A stretch of 25,930 bases of DNA from JAJDGF01 sp031549325 (GCA_031549325.1 JAVBQA010000006.1:1-25930), one strand, 5' to 3'. Shown: positions 1 to 7,273, numbered from the stretch's first letter. A program made the numbers and translations. The notes: a model not told the origin generated them from the letters alone.

Positions 1-1
1 C

Positions 2-283
2 ATCTTGCTGATCGTCGACAACGCGGGATGGCACTGTTCCACGGCCTTGCAGGTGCCGGAAAACATCCAGCTCTGCCCGTTGCCGCCCTATACGCCAGAG
101 TTGAATCCCATTGAGATGCTTTGGGATGAAATTCGGGAAAAAGGCTTCCGCAACGAGGTCTTTGATACCCTCGAATTGGTTGTCGACAGGCTTTGTTCGA
201 CTGTTTCTGCGCTGCTCAATAACCACGCTCACGTCGCTTCTATTACTCATAGAGCTTGGTTATATGATGCTTTAATGTTTTGA
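2..283 (+). CDS. IS630-family transposase, C-terminal part (truncated by window edge)
   Basis: The reading frame is open to the left edge, so the true start lies outside the window. The visible 93 codons carry the end of a DDE_3-type transposase catalytic domain: VDNAGWH contains the second catalytic Asp, and PPYTPELNPIEMLWDEIREK contains the third acidic residue (Glu of NPIE). This spacing and wording is typical of the IS630 / Tc1-mariner-like superfamily, which cuts and pastes DNA at TA sites. The frame ends with TGA at 281-283. The right terminal inverted repeat should lie just after the gene but cannot be defined without the left end. Whether the whole element is intact cannot be judged from this window. 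Confidence 0.88.
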   Translation: MLLIVDNAGWHCSTALQVPENIQLCPLPPYTPELNPIEMLWDEIREKGFRNEVFDTLELVVDRLCSTVSALLNNHAHVASITHRAWLYDALMF

Positions 284-331
284 AGTAGTATCAATCCCTG
301 GATCCCATTTGAAACCGAATAATGAGAAACG

Positions 332-362
332 CCTCGGGCATGCTATGCTCGAGGTGATTTTT
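332..362 (+). terminator. Hairpin plus T5, possible transposase terminator overlapping the next SD site
   Basis: CCTCGGGCAT (332-341) pairs with ATGCTCGAGG (345-354), a 10-bp stem with one G-U pair and a three-base loop, followed by TGATTTTT. This has the form of a short intrinsic terminator for the upstream transposase. The right arm (GAGG) is also the first part of the SD site GAGGTGAT of the following small gene, so the hairpin could mask that site in a read-through transcript. Confidence 0.45.
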
Positions 363-536
363 GTGGGGAAGAAGAACAGAAAGAGACCGCTGGATACCGT
401 GGACTTTGACGGGATGGAGTTGGTGTCCTCCAGTGAAATGACCGGCGCGATGCCCGCCCAACTGACCGCTGAGGAGCAGTCGGAGGCTTTTGACCGGATG
501 TTCAACCTGACGCGTCAAAAGCCCTATAACGATTAG
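363..536 (+). CDS. Hypothetical 57-aa protein
   Basis: I do not recognise a family. The start chosen is GTG at 363, because GAGGTGAT (351-358) lies four bases upstream and matches the 16S anti-SD almost perfectly; a TTG at 309 in the same frame has no such site. The product begins with a basic stretch (MGKKNRKRP), has a central acidic and Ser/Thr-rich part, then an amphipathic segment around LTAEEQSEAFDRMFNL. It has no signal peptide or membrane helix and is probably a small cytoplasmic protein. Codon third positions are GC-rich like the neighbouring core genes, which supports real coding. It sits between the IS630 fragment and the convergent recX, with no clear promoter of its own. Confidence 0.6.
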   Translation: MGKKNRKRPLDTVDFDGMELVSSSEMTGAMPAQLTAEEQSEAFDRMFNLTRQKPYND

Positions 537-619
537 CGCAAATGAGCAAACGCGGACGCTGGAAGGGGGTGCGGGGTTTCCGTTTGTGGCAAGGCGCCGG
601 AGTGCAGGGGTATAGAATA

Positions 620-642
620 CGGCAAGGGCAAAACCCTTGCCG
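620..642 (-). terminator. Hairpin directly after recX stop
   Basis: CGGCAAGGG (620-628) and CCCTTGCCG (634-642) form a perfect 9-bp stem with a five-base loop, touching the recX stop codon at 643-645. The T-tract is poor on both strands. A weak or bidirectional terminator between the convergent small gene and recX is the simplest reading. Confidence 0.5.
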
Positions 643-1266
643 TCACTCATCCCAATCGCCATTGAACAGCCCCTCGAGCGCTGCGCTGACCACATCCCAG
701 CTGAATCCGCGCCGGGCCAGCGCCTGGGAGATCTTTGCGCGCGCCTGGCGCTCGTCCTGCGCGGCGTATTTGTGCAACAGTTTTTGCGCCAGATGCTTGG
801 CGGCGTCCAGCTGATCCGCCTCGTCCACCGCGTCCAGTGCGGCCTCGGCGGTCTCTTCATCGATTCCCTTGGCCCGCAGCTTGCGCTTCAGCGCGAACAG
901 GCCGACCTTGCCGCACGCGCTTTCCACCACGCGCTCGGCGTACCGCGCGTCGTCGATCAGCCGGTTCTCGGAAAGCCGCTGGATGGCCGCGTCCACGACA
1001 GGCTCGAGGTAGCCCTTCAGCAGCAGCTTGCGCCGCATCTCACCGGAGGCCCGTGCCGAAAAGTCCAGCAGACTCAGCGCGTCCTCATAGCAGGCGTTCA
1101 GCTGCAGCGCGGCCAGCCGGTCGAGGTACTGCTGCTCGTCCAGCACGTCTCCCTCTGAGAGCGGAAGCTTCTGAAAAAATGACTTCTTTACCTTGCACAG
1201 CAGTCGCCCGTCCACGTCCACGTGGATCAGCGAGCGCCGCTCTTCAATATGGGTCACCACTGCCAT
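643..1266 (-). CDS. recX: Regulatory protein RecX
   Basis: A 207-aa protein with the all-helical three-repeat layout of RecX, which binds RecA filaments and modulates recombinase activity in the cytoplasm. The N-terminal 50 residues form the beta-rich extension common in Bacillota (MAVVTHIEERRSLIHVDVDG). Typical RecX phrases follow: ALSLLDFSARASGEMRRKLLLKG (about 63-85), RLSENRLIDDARYAERVVES (about 97-116), the GLFALKRKLRAKGID block, and a final repeat ending in ALARRGFSWDVVSAALEGL. Length is normal for Clostridia and Bacilli. The ATG has AAGGATGTGA as SD. recA is not in the window. The gene stands alone on the minus strand, diverging from the spore coat pair. Confidence 0.93.
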   Translation of the reverse strand: MAVVTHIEERRSLIHVDVDGRLLCKVKKSFFQKLPLSEGDVLDEQQYLDRLAALQLNACYEDALSLLDFSARASGEMRRKLLLKGYLEPVVDAAIQRLSENRLIDDARYAERVVESACGKVGLFALKRKLRAKGIDEETAEAALDAVDEADQLDAAKHLAQKLLHKYAAQDERQARAKISQALARRGFSWDVVSAALEGLFNGDWDE

Positions 1267-1299
1267 AAATTCACATCCTTATTGCCCACGCCAATGGGA

Positions 1300-1306
1300 C
1301 ATACTA
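1300..1306 (+). promoter_or_regulatory. Possible forespore sigma (SigG/SigF-like) -10 element
   Basis: CATACTA at 1300-1306 equals the SigG -10 consensus known from Bacillus subtilis, and lies upstream of two spore coat genes. No convincing SigG -35 (TGNATA) is visible 17-18 bases upstream, so this is only a candidate. Confidence 0.3.
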
Positions 1307-1340
1307 AGCCCGATCCAGCGAAACGTGAGGAGGGAACACC

Positions 1341-1547
1341 ATGCCGAATCAGGGGGCCGGTATCCAGTCCAAAGGTCTGACCATTCTCGAAGATCAGCTG
1401 AACCATGAGTTTCTGGCCTGCAAAAAGGCCGAAGCCTATGCTCAGATGTTCGAGAACGCGCAGCTTCAGACACTGTCTCAAGGGCTTGCGCAGCAGCACC
1501 GCCAGCGCTACAATCGACTGTTCGACTATCTGAATAGCCACGCGTAA
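1341..1547 (+). CDS. Small spore coat-like protein (CotF-associated)
   Basis: A 68-aa, mostly helical protein. The stretch LEDQLNHEFLACKKAEAYAQ followed by LSQGLAQQHRQRYNRLFDYL is a two-helix ferritin-like pattern of the kind seen in short clostridial spore coat proteins encoded beside CotF-type genes. It probably sits in the spore coat or cooperates with the downstream product, but its exact role is unknown. The ATG is preceded by GAGGAGGGA at a good distance. The next gene starts 14 bases after its stop, so both are probably cotranscribed. No signal peptide is present, as expected for coat proteins deposited from the mother cell. Confidence 0.75.
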   Translation: MPNQGAGIQSKGLTILEDQLNHEFLACKKAEAYAQMFENAQLQTLSQGLAQQHRQRYNRLFDYLNSHA

Positions 1548-1561
1548 GGGGGAGTTTAGCG

Positions 1562-1855
1562 ATGAATCAGAACATGCCGGGATCCAACACGCTCAATGAC
1601 GAACAGCGCATGAATGACCTGCTGACCCAGGAGAAATACCTGATCAGCTCGTACTCCACGTTTGTGCCCGAGGCCGCCTGTCCCGAGCTGCACCAGGTGC
1701 TGACCGACAACCTGAACCAGTCGGTGCAGAGCCAGTTCCAGGTGTTCCAACAGATGGAACAGCTGGGCTGGTATCCCACCAAACCCGCGCAGCAGACCGA
1801 CGTGACCACGGCGCAGCAAAAGTTCGCCCAGATGAAGACCCAGATGGGCAGCTAA
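1562..1855 (+). CDS. CotF-family spore coat protein
   Basis: A 97-aa protein matching the CotF pattern: LNDEQRMNDLLTQEKYLISS, then YSTFVPEAACPELHQVLTDN, then QVFQQMEQLGWYPTKPA. The family forms ferritin-like helical bundles found in the spore coat. The C-terminal tail (TTAQQKFAQMKTQMGS) is also typical. An SD-like GGGGGAG run precedes the ATG. Together with the upstream 68-aa gene it is the clearest sign that the organism is, or descends from, an endospore former. Expression is probably limited to sporulation; a possible sporulation-type -10 element lies upstream of the pair. A hairpin terminator follows. Confidence 0.88.
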   Translation: MNQNMPGSNTLNDEQRMNDLLTQEKYLISSYSTFVPEAACPELHQVLTDNLNQSVQSQFQVFQQMEQLGWYPTKPAQQTDVTTAQQKFAQMKTQMGS

Positions 1856-1867
1856 ACGCATGGATCG

Positions 1868-1905
1868 AAATGCCTCGCTTGGCGATTGCCTTGCGGGGCG
1901 TTTTT
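1868..1905 (+). terminator. Bidirectional terminator between cotF-like gene and pncB
   Basis: GCCTCGC (1872-1878) pairs with GCGGGGC (1893-1899) with one G-U pair, and the stem can extend through AAAT/GTTT to 1868-1903. TTTTT at 1901-1905 gives a plus-strand U-tract. The element lies between convergent genes and may also stop minus-strand transcripts from pncB. Confidence 0.65.
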
Positions 1906-1940
1906 GCGTCATCGGAAACCCTTGATTGTAGAAGGACAGC

Positions 1941-3365
1941 TCACCGCTTCTTCAGCATCGACTGCTTTAGCGTCCACAGCTTGTCGGACAAGTCGACCTT
2001 GTACACGTGGGGGTTCAGCAGACGCTTGTACTGTTCCCAGAGCGTGTCCATCTCAGCCTGGGCGTAGGCGGTGATCTCGGGCAGGCTGGGGCAGGTGTAA
2101 ACCTGCTCGCCGTCCTTGAAGATGGGCACGTGCAACTCGCGGATGTGGTAATCCGTCAGCGTCATGCTCTTCCAGGTGTTGATCGGGTCGAAGATGGTCA
2201 GCGGATCCTTCTCGTCATACTGCTCTTGTTCCAGCGCGATCAGGTCGGCGATGGCCTTGCCGCTCTGGTTGTCATAGATGCGCAGCAGCTTTTTAAGGCC
2301 CGGGTCGGTGACCTTCTCCGGATTGTCCGAGATCTTCAGCTTGGGCACGACCATCCCGTCGATGAACTCGGCGCTCAGCTTATAAACGCCGCCCAGCGCC
2401 GGACAGTCCATGCTGGTGATCAGCTTGGTTCCGACGCCCCAGATGTCGATGCAGCAACCCTGCAGCTTTAGGTCGCGGATCAGGTTTTCGTCCAGGTCGC
2501 CCGAGGCGCAGATTTGAACATCCGGGAAACCCGCCTCATCCAGTTTTTTGCGCGCCACACGGCTCAGGTACGCGAGGTCGCCCGAGTCGAGCCGGATGCC
2601 TTTCCCTTCATGCCCTTTGTCGCGCAGCTCGTTGAACACGGTGATGGCATTCGGTACGCCGCTGCCGAGGGTATCGTAGGTATCCACCAGCAGTGTGCAG
2701 CTGTCCGGGAAGTGTTCGGCGTAAGCGCGGAAGGCGGTCAGCTCGTCCGGGAAACTCATCACCCAGCTGTGGGCGTGGGTGCCCATGATTTTGATGCCGA
2801 ACATCTGTCCGGCAAGGACGTCGGAGGTGGCGTCAAACCCGCCGATTACCGCGGCGCGCGCGCCGTAAAGCCCCGCGTCCGGCCCCTGGGCGCGGCGCAA
2901 GCCAAACTCCAGCTTTGTGTCGCCCTGGGCGGCCTGCGTGATGCGGCTGGCCTTGCTGGCGATCAGCGTCTGATGGTTCACGATGTTCAGCAGCGCGGTC
3001 TCCAGCAGCTGCGCCTGGAAGATGGGCGCGGTCACCCGGATTAACGGCTCGCCCGGAAACACGATGGTGCCCTCAGGCACAGCCTGAACATCGCCGGTGA
3101 ACCTGAAGTTCGCAAGCGCCTGAATGAAGCTCTCGTCAAACAGGCCGAGAGAGCGCAGATAGGCGATGTTTTCCGCATCGAAATGCAGGTTGTTCACGTA
3201 CTCGATCAGCTGCTCAAGCCCGGCAAACACCGCGTGATACATGGTGTCCGACTGGCGGCGGTAGAACATGTCGAAAGCCGCGATGTTTTTTGACATCCCG
3301 GACTTGTGGTAGCCGTACATCATGGTCAGCTGATACAGGTCGGTCAGCAGCGTCAGATTGCGCAT
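1941..3365 (-). CDS. pncB: Nicotinate phosphoribosyltransferase
   Basis: A 474-aa enzyme that condenses nicotinate with PRPP to nicotinate mononucleotide, using ATP, in the Preiss-Handler route of NAD salvage. The N-terminus (MRNLTLLTDLYQLTMMYGY) is the standard start of the long Bacillota-type NAPRTase. Further signature blocks are EFGLRRAQGPDAG (about 153-165), MGTHAHSWVMSF (about 194-205, with the His region of the active site), and LDSGDLAYLSR in the phosphate-binding part. The C-terminal domain is complete and the length is normal. The start lies only three bases after the lgt stop, with AGGTG inside the lgt end as SD, so lgt and pncB are one transcript. The pairing with lgt is a matter of position; no functional link is evident. 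Confidence 0.96.
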   Translation of the reverse strand: MRNLTLLTDLYQLTMMYGYHKSGMSKNIAAFDMFYRRQSDTMYHAVFAGLEQLIEYVNNLHFDAENIAYLRSLGLFDESFIQALANFRFTGDVQAVPEGTIVFPGEPLIRVTAPIFQAQLLETALLNIVNHQTLIASKASRITQAAQGDTKLEFGLRRAQGPDAGLYGARAAVIGGFDATSDVLAGQMFGIKIMGTHAHSWVMSFPDELTAFRAYAEHFPDSCTLLVDTYDTLGSGVPNAITVFNELRDKGHEGKGIRLDSGDLAYLSRVARKKLDEAGFPDVQICASGDLDENLIRDLKLQGCCIDIWGVGTKLITSMDCPALGGVYKLSAEFIDGMVVPKLKISDNPEKVTDPGLKKLLRIYDNQSGKAIADLIALEQEQYDEKDPLTIFDPINTWKSMTLTDYHIRELHVPIFKDGEQVYTCPSLPEITAYAQAEMDTLWEQYKRLLNPHVYKVDLSDKLWTLKQSMLKKR

Positions 3366-3368
3366 GGA

Positions 3369-4319
3369 TTACACCTGGCTTTCCTTCGTATTGCCGGGGT
3401 AGGGGTGGAGATTGGGCGTATAACAATAGCAGATCAGGCCGACCACGACCAGCGTTGCGCACGGGATCCACAGGAACATCGGATGGACAATTCCATAGAT
3501 CAAGGTCAGCGCGATTGCTGCGCCGAAGAAAATCGCGCGCGCCGCGGAACTGCGATGATGCTTGAAGCAACGCGCTGCGAACAGGCCCGCAATGGCGATC
3601 AGCGCCAACGCGCTCAGCAGCTGCGATACACGGATGCCGCCCATCATCAGGCTGTCCGTACGCATCCCCTCCACCACGGCGCGCTCGGCGGCATACAGCA
3701 TGCCATATAGCAAAAACCCGTCGCCCACGCGCTTGATGTCGCCCCTGCGCTCCAGAACCAGCAGGAACGCGCAGATGAGCAGACACCAGATGGACTCATA
3801 GAAGAACGTGGCGTAGTGCCAGGACTGATCCGCCGCGATGAACACAGACGCCGGAAAGAACTGCAGCGCGGGATTGGCGACGACCTCGCCATACGCCTCC
3901 TGGTTGGCGAAGTTGCCCCAGCGCCCGATACCCTGCGCCAGCGCCAGGCAAGGCGCCAGCAGGTCGGCCAATCGCATATAGGGAATTTTGGTCTTGCGGG
4001 CATACAAAAACGCCGCCAGCGCGCCGCCGAGAAGCCCGCCGTAGATGGCCAGGCCGCCCTGGCGGATGTTGAAAACCTGAATGGGGTCGGCGCTGTAACT
4101 CTCCCAGCTGAACGCCACATAATAAAGCCGCGCGCACACAAACCCAACCGGAAGCAGTAGCAGCGTCAGATTGATGGCGGTGTCCTTGGGCAGAGAGAAG
4201 CGCTTCTCCCGCGCCCAGGCAAGCGCGACCGCCAGCACCACCGAGCTGGCGATGAGGATGCCATACCAGTAAATCGGCATGCCCAGGATGGTGAATGCCG
4301 CGTTGTGCGCGTCCGTCAA
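3369..4319 (-). CDS. lgt: Prolipoprotein diacylglyceryl transferase
   Basis: An integral membrane enzyme moving diacylglycerol from phosphatidylglycerol to the lipobox Cys of prolipoproteins. The Lgt signature GRWGNFANQEAYG (about 132-144) is intact, YWYG follows the N-terminus, and there are about seven hydrophobic helices. I choose TTG at 4319 (316 aa): GAGGAGGG lies seven bases upstream, and a near-perfect promoter (4350-4379) overlaps the longer in-frame ATG at 4379, which would therefore precede the transcript start. The product then begins MTDAHNAAFTILGMPIYWYG, a normal Lgt N-terminus. It acts before LspA, which is encoded further along the window. The C-terminus carries extra hydrophobic segments after residue 200, not unusual in Clostridia. 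Confidence 0.94.
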   Translation of the reverse strand: MTDAHNAAFTILGMPIYWYGILIASSVVLAVALAWAREKRFSLPKDTAINLTLLLLPVGFVCARLYYVAFSWESYSADPIQVFNIRQGGLAIYGGLLGGALAAFLYARKTKIPYMRLADLLAPCLALAQGIGRWGNFANQEAYGEVVANPALQFFPASVFIAADQSWHYATFFYESIWCLLICAFLLVLERRGDIKRVGDGFLLYGMLYAAERAVVEGMRTDSLMMGGIRVSQLLSALALIAIAGLFAARCFKHHRSSAARAIFFGAAIALTLIYGIVHPMFLWIPCATLVVVGLICYCYTPNLHPYPGNTKESQV

Positions 4320-4349
4320 GGCAAAGCCCTCCTCACATTCCTTCCAATG

Positions 4350-4379
4350 ATTATACCCAGTTTTCCCGCTATCTGTCAA
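4350..4379 (-). promoter_or_regulatory. Sigma-A promoter of lgt-pncB
   Basis: On the minus strand TTGACA (4379-4374) and TATAAT (4355-4350) are separated by 18 bases, a full match to both consensus boxes. Transcription should begin near 4343, about 24 bases before the TTG start of lgt. Confidence 0.85.
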
Positions 4380-4396
4380 TCAAATGCGATCAGGTC

Positions 4397-4425
4397 TTGC
4401 AAAAGCGACGCGATAATTGTATAAT
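4397..4425 (+). promoter_or_regulatory. Sigma-A promoter of the HlyD-like / ylmE operon
   Basis: TTGCAA (4397-4402), 17-base spacer, TATAAT (4420-4425). It diverges from the lgt promoter, the two -35 boxes being only 17 bases apart. Confidence 0.75.
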
Positions 4426-4440
4426 ATAGTATTGTCGAGT

Positions 4441-4458
4441 TCTATGCAGATTCATAGA
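4441..4458 (+). promoter_or_regulatory. Dyad in the 5' leader, possible operator or small hairpin
   Basis: TCTATG (4441-4446) and CATAGA (4453-4458) form a perfect inverted repeat around CAGATT, about 10 bases downstream of the predicted transcription start. It could be a repressor site or an RNA hairpin. No regulator gene is adjacent. Confidence 0.35.
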
Positions 4459-4487
4459 GTTAGTCTTTTTACGCAAAGGAGCGTTTC

Positions 4488-5669
4488 ATGCGCAGGTTCA
4501 GGATCACGGGCAGGTTCTATGTGTTCATTGCGTTGGTGCTGATCGGCTTGGTCATTGTGCTGCAGCAGTTGTTCACGTTTGGCGCTTCAGAGGACATCGT
4601 CAAGATGGGCTCTTCGAACTATGCCATGACCGTCGACGCCGTGATCGTCCGCGATGAATCTGTGTCGTCTTATGAGGGCAGCGGGCGCGTGGTGTATATC
4701 GCCGCGGAGGGCGACCAGGTCAGCGTCGGCCAGGAGGTGGCCGACGTCTACACGGCCGCCTATGTCGAGTCCGAGATGAGAAACCTGGAAAAGATCCGGA
4801 AATTTATCCGCTCCTACCACAAGCAGATGTTGAACACCATCATCGACCCCAACCTGGACCGGTTGGAGGCCAACGTGCAGGCGCAAGCGGTGGAACTCAA
4901 ACGGTTGATTCAGGATAAGTCCACGGGCAGCCTGTCCAACGTGGAAAAAGCGCTGAAGCAAACCATGGTCGAGCGCCAGGACTATCTGCGCAACAACCGC
5001 CGCCAGGACATGCGGCTCAACAGCCTTTACGCGAATGAAGCCAAGACCCAGGAGGTAATCTCCTCCTGGAAATCCGCGCGCAAGGCCGATAAGGATGGCA
5101 TCGTCAGCTTCTATTTGGATGGCTATGAGACGGTGCTGACGCCCGCGCGGCTGGCGGACATCACCGCTGCCGACATCAGGAACGTCATGGCCAAGAAGCC
5201 GATTGAGCAGACAGAGAAAGCGCGTCTGCGCCAGAACATCTTCCGGATCGTCACGAATGAAAAATGGTACGTGCTGCTGCTGAGCAACGACACCAGCTGG
5301 AACCCCACCGTGGATCAGGTGTTTCAGATGCAGATGCAGGGCGTGAGCGGCTATGCGTTCTCGGGCAAAGTGGTCTCCATTCAGAAGGACAACGACAATG
5401 TGCTGGCCCGGCTCGAAATCGACGGCGACCTTGGGCCCATGCTGAACCGGCGCAGCGGCAAGATGGACATTGGCGCCAACGTGAGCGGCTTCATCGTGCC
5501 GCTGAAGGCCATCACCACCGAGAATGGACAGACTGGCGTGTCGCTTTCCGACATCGCGGGCGGCACATTCGTGCCGGTTGAGGTGCTGTCCACCGATGCG
5601 AACTCGGCGCTGATCCAGCCCCTGACCCAGGGCATGCTGGAACGTGGTATGCGCGTGAAGCTGCAATGA
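4488..5669 (+). CDS. HlyD-like membrane-anchored adaptor protein
   Basis: A 393-aa protein with a short basic N-terminus, one membrane helix (about residues 11-30) and a large extracytoplasmic part. Residues about 60-90 (GSGRVVYIAAEGDQVSVGQEVADV) form a biotinyl-lipoyl-like half-barrel typical of HlyD/RND adaptors. A helical hairpin (about 95-190) and a C-terminal beta domain follow (GKVVSIQKDNDNVLARLEID, then SGFIVPLKAITTENGQTGVSL). In Clostridia such proteins often precede the ylmE-sepF cluster. No transporter partner is nearby, so a transport role is unproven; an envelope or division role fits the neighbours equally well. AAGGAG precedes the ATG. Its stop overlaps the ATG of the next gene by four bases, implying translational coupling. 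Confidence 0.8.
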   Translation: MRRFRITGRFYVFIALVLIGLVIVLQQLFTFGASEDIVKMGSSNYAMTVDAVIVRDESVSSYEGSGRVVYIAAEGDQVSVGQEVADVYTAAYVESEMRNLEKIRKFIRSYHKQMLNTIIDPNLDRLEANVQAQAVELKRLIQDKSTGSLSNVEKALKQTMVERQDYLRNNRRQDMRLNSLYANEAKTQEVISSWKSARKADKDGIVSFYLDGYETVLTPARLADITAADIRNVMAKKPIEQTEKARLRQNIFRIVTNEKWYVLLLSNDTSWNPTVDQVFQMQMQGVSGYAFSGKVVSIQKDNDNVLARLEIDGDLGPMLNRRSGKMDIGANVSGFIVPLKAITTENGQTGVSLSDIAGGTFVPVEVLSTDANSALIQPLTQGMLERGMRVKLQ

Positions 5670-6352
5670 TGACAAGCGAGCGGCTGCAGAGCAGCACCGA
5701 GGCCGTGTTTGCGGAGCTGGCGCTGGCCGGCGAGGCGTGGGGAAAGGCGCCCACGCTGTGCGCCGTCACCAAAACCATTGACGCTCAGACCATCAACCAG
5801 GCCCACGCATTCGGCATTCGCGTGATCGGCGAGAACCGTGTGCAGGAGGCCATGCAGAAATTTCCAGCGTTAAATCCTGATTTTGAGCTGCATATCATTG
5901 GACAATTGCAGACGAATAAAGTAAAATATATACTGGACGCCGTAAAAATGGTGCAATCGTTGGATCGGATTGAGCTGGCGCGGGAAATCGACAAGCGCTG
6001 CCAGGCAATGAACAAGGCCATGCCGGTGCTGATCCAGGTCAACATTGCCCGGGAACCCCAGAAGGCGGGCGTCCATGAGCAGGAATTGATGGGCTTTGTG
6101 CGCGCGTGCGCGCGGATGCCGGGGCTGTCCGTGCAGGGATTGATGGCCATCATGCCCTTCGTCTCTGATCCCGAGCAGGTGCGCCCCTACTTTCGGCGTA
6201 TGCGCGCTTGGTTTGACCGATTGGCCCAGGAAAACATCGAAAACGTCAGCATGAACCAGCTGTCCATGGGCATGAGCGGCGATTACAAGGTGGCTGCCCA
6301 AGAAGGAGCGACGATGGTTCGCGTGGGTTCGCTGATCTTTGGCGGCCGCTGA
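5666..6352 (+). CDS. ylmE: YggS/YlmE family PLP-binding protein
   Basis: A 228-aa cytoplasmic alanine-racemase-N fold protein that carries pyridoxal phosphate without known catalysis and maintains vitamin B6 and amino-acid homeostasis. PLP Lys is probably K36 (LCAVTKT). GENRVQE, HIIGQLQTNKVKYI and the C-terminal phosphate-binding block LSMGMSGDYKVAAQEGATMVRVGSLIFG are all intact. Length is as usual. It starts inside the stop region of the HlyD-like gene (ATGATGA) and is followed after 93 bases by sepF, the conserved ylm order of Bacillota. Confidence 0.95.
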   Translation: MMTSERLQSSTEAVFAELALAGEAWGKAPTLCAVTKTIDAQTINQAHAFGIRVIGENRVQEAMQKFPALNPDFELHIIGQLQTNKVKYILDAVKMVQSLDRIELAREIDKRCQAMNKAMPVLIQVNIAREPQKAGVHEQELMGFVRACARMPGLSVQGLMAIMPFVSDPEQVRPYFRRMRAWFDRLAQENIENVSMNQLSMGMSGDYKVAAQEGATMVRVGSLIFGGR

Positions 6353-6445
6353 ACAAACCGCACGCGATGATTTCTTTCGCAAAAGAAAAAGCATGCGCAG
6401 ATCGCATATTGTCGCTGTGCATCAAACGGCAGGAGGACAATCTTC

Positions 6446-7255
6446 ATGGCTCGCAACACCAGCCGCTTCAACAAAATCCTGAATTTTATCGGACTCGTCG
6501 ACGAGCAGGATAACCGTGAAACGGATTACGACCAGGGACGCCCGTCGGGCGCTTCCACTTATGTGCCGTCGTCCAGGCGCGCGCCCCAGAGCTCGGCGCG
6601 TCCGGTGCGCAGCGCTGGCTACGAAGACCCTCGGTATGGCGGCGGCCGCTATGAGGCGGATCGCGATTACCCGCCGCGCGACTATCCGCCCCGGGATTAC
6701 CAGAGCGCACCCCGGGATTACCCGCCGCGCGACTACGGCGCCTCTTCCGGCAGCTACAGAAACGGCGAATACACCCGCCAAAGCCGCCCGGATGAGCGCG
6801 ACCGCATCTCCAGCCGCCCCGACTATGAGCCGCGCCAGAGCAGCTACCGCCAGGAACCGCGCGCCCCGCAGCGCGCGGCCAATCCGCGTGATGATTATTA
6901 CAGCCAGCGCCAGCCTCAGCAACCACCCCGAGAGTATGCGGCCCAGAGCGAGCCGCGCGGCAACGTGGTCAGCCTGCGGAGCGATCCCCGGATGCACGGC
7001 GCCCAGACCGTGATCTACTACCTGCACGCGCTGGAAGAATGCCGGGAAGTGATTTCGGATCTGTTGGATAACAAGACCGTGCTGCTGAACCTGGAGGACA
7101 TGGACGAGCGCCTGATCCAGCGTGGCATCGACACCCTGTGCGGCGCCGCGTTCGCGCTGAATGCCACGCTGCGCAAGGCGTCCGATAAGACCTACCTCAT
7201 CGCGCCCAACAGCGTGAATGTCGCCTCGCCGGGCAGCGACGAATTCCGATTCTAA
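6446..7255 (+). CDS. sepF: Cell division protein SepF with an expanded disordered linker
   Basis: SepF binds FtsZ and helps anchor it to the membrane. The N-terminus (MARNTSRFNKILNFIGLVDE) is an amphipathic membrane-targeting helix, and residues about 172-262 are the DUF552 core (NVVSLRSDPRMHGAQTVIYY ... LLNLEDMDERLIQRGIDTLC ... TYLIAPNSV). Total length is 269 aa against about 150 in Bacillus. The excess is a low-complexity linker (about 30-170) rich in Arg, Tyr, Pro, Asp and Ser, with RDYPP units at about 73-94 encoded by a 20-bp direct repeat. AGGAGG precedes the ATG. It lies between ylmE and yggT, the normal order. Confidence 0.93.
   Translation: MARNTSRFNKILNFIGLVDEQDNRETDYDQGRPSGASTYVPSSRRAPQSSARPVRSAGYEDPRYGGGRYEADRDYPPRDYPPRDYQSAPRDYPPRDYGASSGSYRNGEYTRQSRPDERDRISSRPDYEPRQSSYRQEPRAPQRAANPRDDYYSQRQPQQPPREYAAQSEPRGNVVSLRSDPRMHGAQTVIYYLHALEECREVISDLLDNKTVLLNLEDMDERLIQRGIDTLCGAAFALNATLRKASDKTYLIAPNSVNVASPGSDEFRF
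6665..6735 (+). repeat. Direct repeat inside sepF encoding RDYPP units
   Basis: GATTACCCGCCGCGCGACTA occurs at 6665-6684 and again at 6716-6735, 51 bases (17 codons) apart and in the same frame; a diverged copy lies between. This in-frame duplication lengthens the SepF linker. Confidence 0.85.
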
Positions 7256-7273
7256 CCTTACGGAGGACAGCCC

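Noticed and set aside
4587..5675. 362-codon open frame opposite the HlyD-like gene
   Set aside because: It mirrors the real gene in a GC-rich region, is full of His and Gln from antisense codons, and has no SD or recognisable domain.
6371..6388. TTTCTTT/AAAGAAA hairpin ahead of sepF as a terminator
   Set aside because: The stem is purely A/T-rich with no following T-run, and the ylmE-sepF genes are expected to be cotranscribed.
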